Source: Apostichopus japonicus
Lineage: Eukaryota; Echinodermata; Holothuroidea; Aspidochirotida; Stichopodidae
Reading direction: 5' to 3'
DNA: 64,000 nucleotides
Assembly (NCBI RefSeq): GCF_037975245.1
Contig: NC_092571.1
Location: 25,560,564 to 25,624,563 of the forward strand
Below are positions 61,836-64,000 of the stretch, piece by piece. The position numbers were made by a program, and so were the translations under genes. Under the pieces are notes generated by a model. The model searched no databases, was not told the origin of the DNA, and saw only the letters and a list, made by a program, of their open reading frames with translations. How positions within the stretch are numbered: position 1 is the stretch's first letter; every line of letters starts with the position of its first letter.

Positions 61836-63775
61836 CATTGAGAAGGTGGGCGGCAGCTCATTACTAACCGATCGATGCTAGTATTAAGTAAGAGAATTTG
61901 AAAGACAACGTAAAAGTGTTCCAAATGCTAGAGTGCAGCAGTTGTGTGGAAACAGGTACAGTAAGCACTTGACAATTTGATGACAGTATTAACATCAATC
62001 ATTAGAAATTGCCAAAAAAACTTAAATGTTGTTGAAGAGAAAAAATCAGTGCTTTAACTGAATAAAGCAATTTTACAAGTTTCTAAATTACTTGGGTCAT
62101 AAATGTGTTCAAAATACTGTACTAAAATTCTATGCACAAAAATGGCTAGATGCATCTTTAGAAATTGATGTACTGTAATATTTCGATCAAGGTTAATGGC
62201 AATTTGATATATGCAATACTGCATAAATTATTCTTGAAGCTCTTCAGATACACAGTAACCAGTGGATATTTTAATTGACAACTTATCCTAACAAAGTGCT
62301 GTACATTCACATGTAGATTAAGATCCACACTGAACGAACTGACTGTAACAACATGCTGCACACCCTGTGTAAGTGTAACTATATATACTGCACACAAACT
62401 TCCTCAGTGAAACCCACACAAGTAGAGAAAAGATGGAAAAAACCTCACTCTTGCAAAATTATTATCAACATCCTCTGATATCTACTCCTTCTAATCACAA
62501 CCACTGTCTGTCCTTGAACTGATAGAGAAAATAAGTTTGAGCAGTAAATAACCGGTCGCTGAGGGTGTATGGTGTTAAAAAGGTCACCAGTCCAACCTAG
62601 ACATGGTACAGTAGATCAAGAATGTTATTGTTGTAAGGAGACAGGTAAGCAAGTAAGCAAAATATAGTAAATAAATTAATATATCTTCTCTCTCTTTAGT
62701 ATGGAACAGTAAGTTTGTTCTCACCCTCCTAATCACCAAAAATTAAATTTTATAAGTCTCGGCATACATGGAAGTATTTGCCTGCATAATAAATATCTGT
62801 CAGACAACATATGACATCACATTATGCACTGTATAGTAAGGCAATTTCCTTGCGGATATTAATCTCAACACACCTGACCTGATGAGTCAGAATTTTGGGG
62901 TAAAATTTGATATATTTAAGTGTTTTTTGAAGGTACGACTGGTCATCACATTATCTGGTTATCTAGTCATAAATTTCTAACAAAGTTGATGGTCAAAGTG
63001 TGCACAGATGTTTTTTAACGATTGCCCAGCAGTGTAATATCTCAGTATCCTTTTTTAAGTTAAGAAAACACATTCAATGTTATGAGCGCATGAGGAAATT
63101 GCTTTTACGTTCTTCATTAAAAACTGTCTCAGTACCTGCTATGTACATACGACGGACAGATATATTTAAAATGTTGTGAAATTAAAAGAGATCAATTTTC
63201 CTGTTACTGTAAGTCATTGATGCTTTGGATCGGACCTACACTCTGTGCTGTCTTGCAAAGCTAGTTTACAATGCTCACAACATTTACACTGTAATTTAAT
63301 TAAAGTTACTGCATACTGCTTGAATACGGTAATCATCTCTTCACAAACTACAAACAGCTTTGATAATCACATTATAAATGCAACTGTAGGCCGCCGGTTG
63401 AAACAATAAGTCCTTCGGGGGGAAATTCTCAAACTATGGCAGAATTGCAATGATCAAGAGCTGTAGTATAATGTTGTAAACATGTGGCACTTAAGGCTCC
63501 TGGTATCAATAAATTAGAAATATCTTCTACACAGGTACCGCAACAGTAGGTATGAAGACAGTCGTTACTAAACAAAATCCTTTACGACCTTCTCACAACA
63601 AACGTAATTTTAAGCAGAAAACAGAACTGAAGTTCCATCCGATATATAGAGACTTGATCCTTCCACTTAAAACATTACAACCATCCAGTCCAGACAAAAT
63701 TATGCACTGCAAGAAGGGAGAAATAATTTGACTCTCCCGATATTATTAAAAACACAGGCCGGGCTGGAGCTTCAT
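61836..63775. other. Intergenic region upstream of NPHP4
   Basis: AT-rich with short unconserved frames. No exon with matched splice sites was found here. Confidence 0.45.
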
Positions 63776-63970
63776 TTAATTCTCTGGTGAGTCAATAGAC
63801 ATGGCATACTGTATCTCAATCCTCTGCCGTGGTTTTTCCACCAGGCGGGCGGGCGGTATTAATTTAGAAGCCTGAAAACGTGTTATGAGCTCTTCACAAG
63901 AAGCGGAGTTTGCTGAATGAGGCACGACATTGGAATTCAACTGCACTGGGTTCAAGTCCTGCCTTTGACA
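63776..63970 (-). CDS. Possible terminal exon of an unidentified upstream gene
   Basis: A minus-strand frame open to the window edge ends KLIPPARLVEKPRQRIEIQY AMSIDSPEN stop. A candidate acceptor TGATTACGCAG (AG at 63971-63972 on the plus map) gives 65 codons in phase 0. Composition is less biased than the surrounding shadow frames. I do not recognise the family and the polypyrimidine tract is poor, so this could be chance. Confidence 0.33.
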   Translation of the reverse strand, partial: CQRQDLNPVQLNSNVVPHSANSASCEELITRFQASKLIPPARLVEKPRQRIEIQYAMSIDSPEN

Positions 63971-64000
63971 CTGCGTAATCAATACTTGATGGATAGATCT

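Overview
The window is eukaryotic genomic DNA: AT-rich, intron-rich and full of short interspersed repeats, with GT/AG introns of animal type. Protein matches (metazoan CDC42, the cilium gene NPHP4, a Golgi heparan-sulfate 3-O-sulfotransferase relative) and the repeat classes point to a marine invertebrate deuterostome. An echinoderm such as a sea cucumber is my best guess, but that is inference.

Layout. (1) 1-5.9 kb, minus strand: 5' part of CDC42. The first coding exon is at 4730-4834, the second at 52-124, and the rest lies left of the window. (2) 5.9-16.8 kb: no gene recognised; it holds a hAT-type non-autonomous transposon and two copies of a SINE whose head is derived from U2 snRNA. (3) 16.8-18.2 kb, plus strand: an intronless-CDS heparan-sulfate 3-O-sulfotransferase homologue in which the usual PAPS-contact residues are replaced, so probably a pseudoenzyme. 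(4) 18.2-26.3 kb: intergenic, with a near-complete hammerhead ribozyme motif next to a TA microsatellite and a 582-bp foldback element with a 6-bp target duplication. (5) 26.4-61.7 kb, minus strand: a full-length NPHP4 (nephrocystin-4) gene that I could assemble as 31 coding exons. All introns are GT/AG and all phases agree; about 1,487 codons against about 1,426 in human. (6) 61.7-64 kb: NPHP4 promoter region (CRE, CCAAT boxes), then a possible last exon of an unidentified upstream minus-strand gene.

The most unusual signal is inside NPHP4. Three separate tandem arrays are each made from one of the gene's own exon ends: the last coding exon with its stop codon (nine copies, 26.4-27.46 kb), the 5' splice site of exon 21 (about 14 copies of a 45-bp unit, 39.8-40.45 kb) and the 5' splice site of exon 11 (four degenerate copies, 48.1-48.35 kb). 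In the exon 11 array I checked that only the outermost donor keeps the reading frame. The last exon also carries a one-base frameshift in a T run that needs checking. Other signals are three hammerhead-type motifs, a 2.2-kb satellite of AGGTCA direct repeats in the intron after exon 28, and tRNA-derived SINEs.
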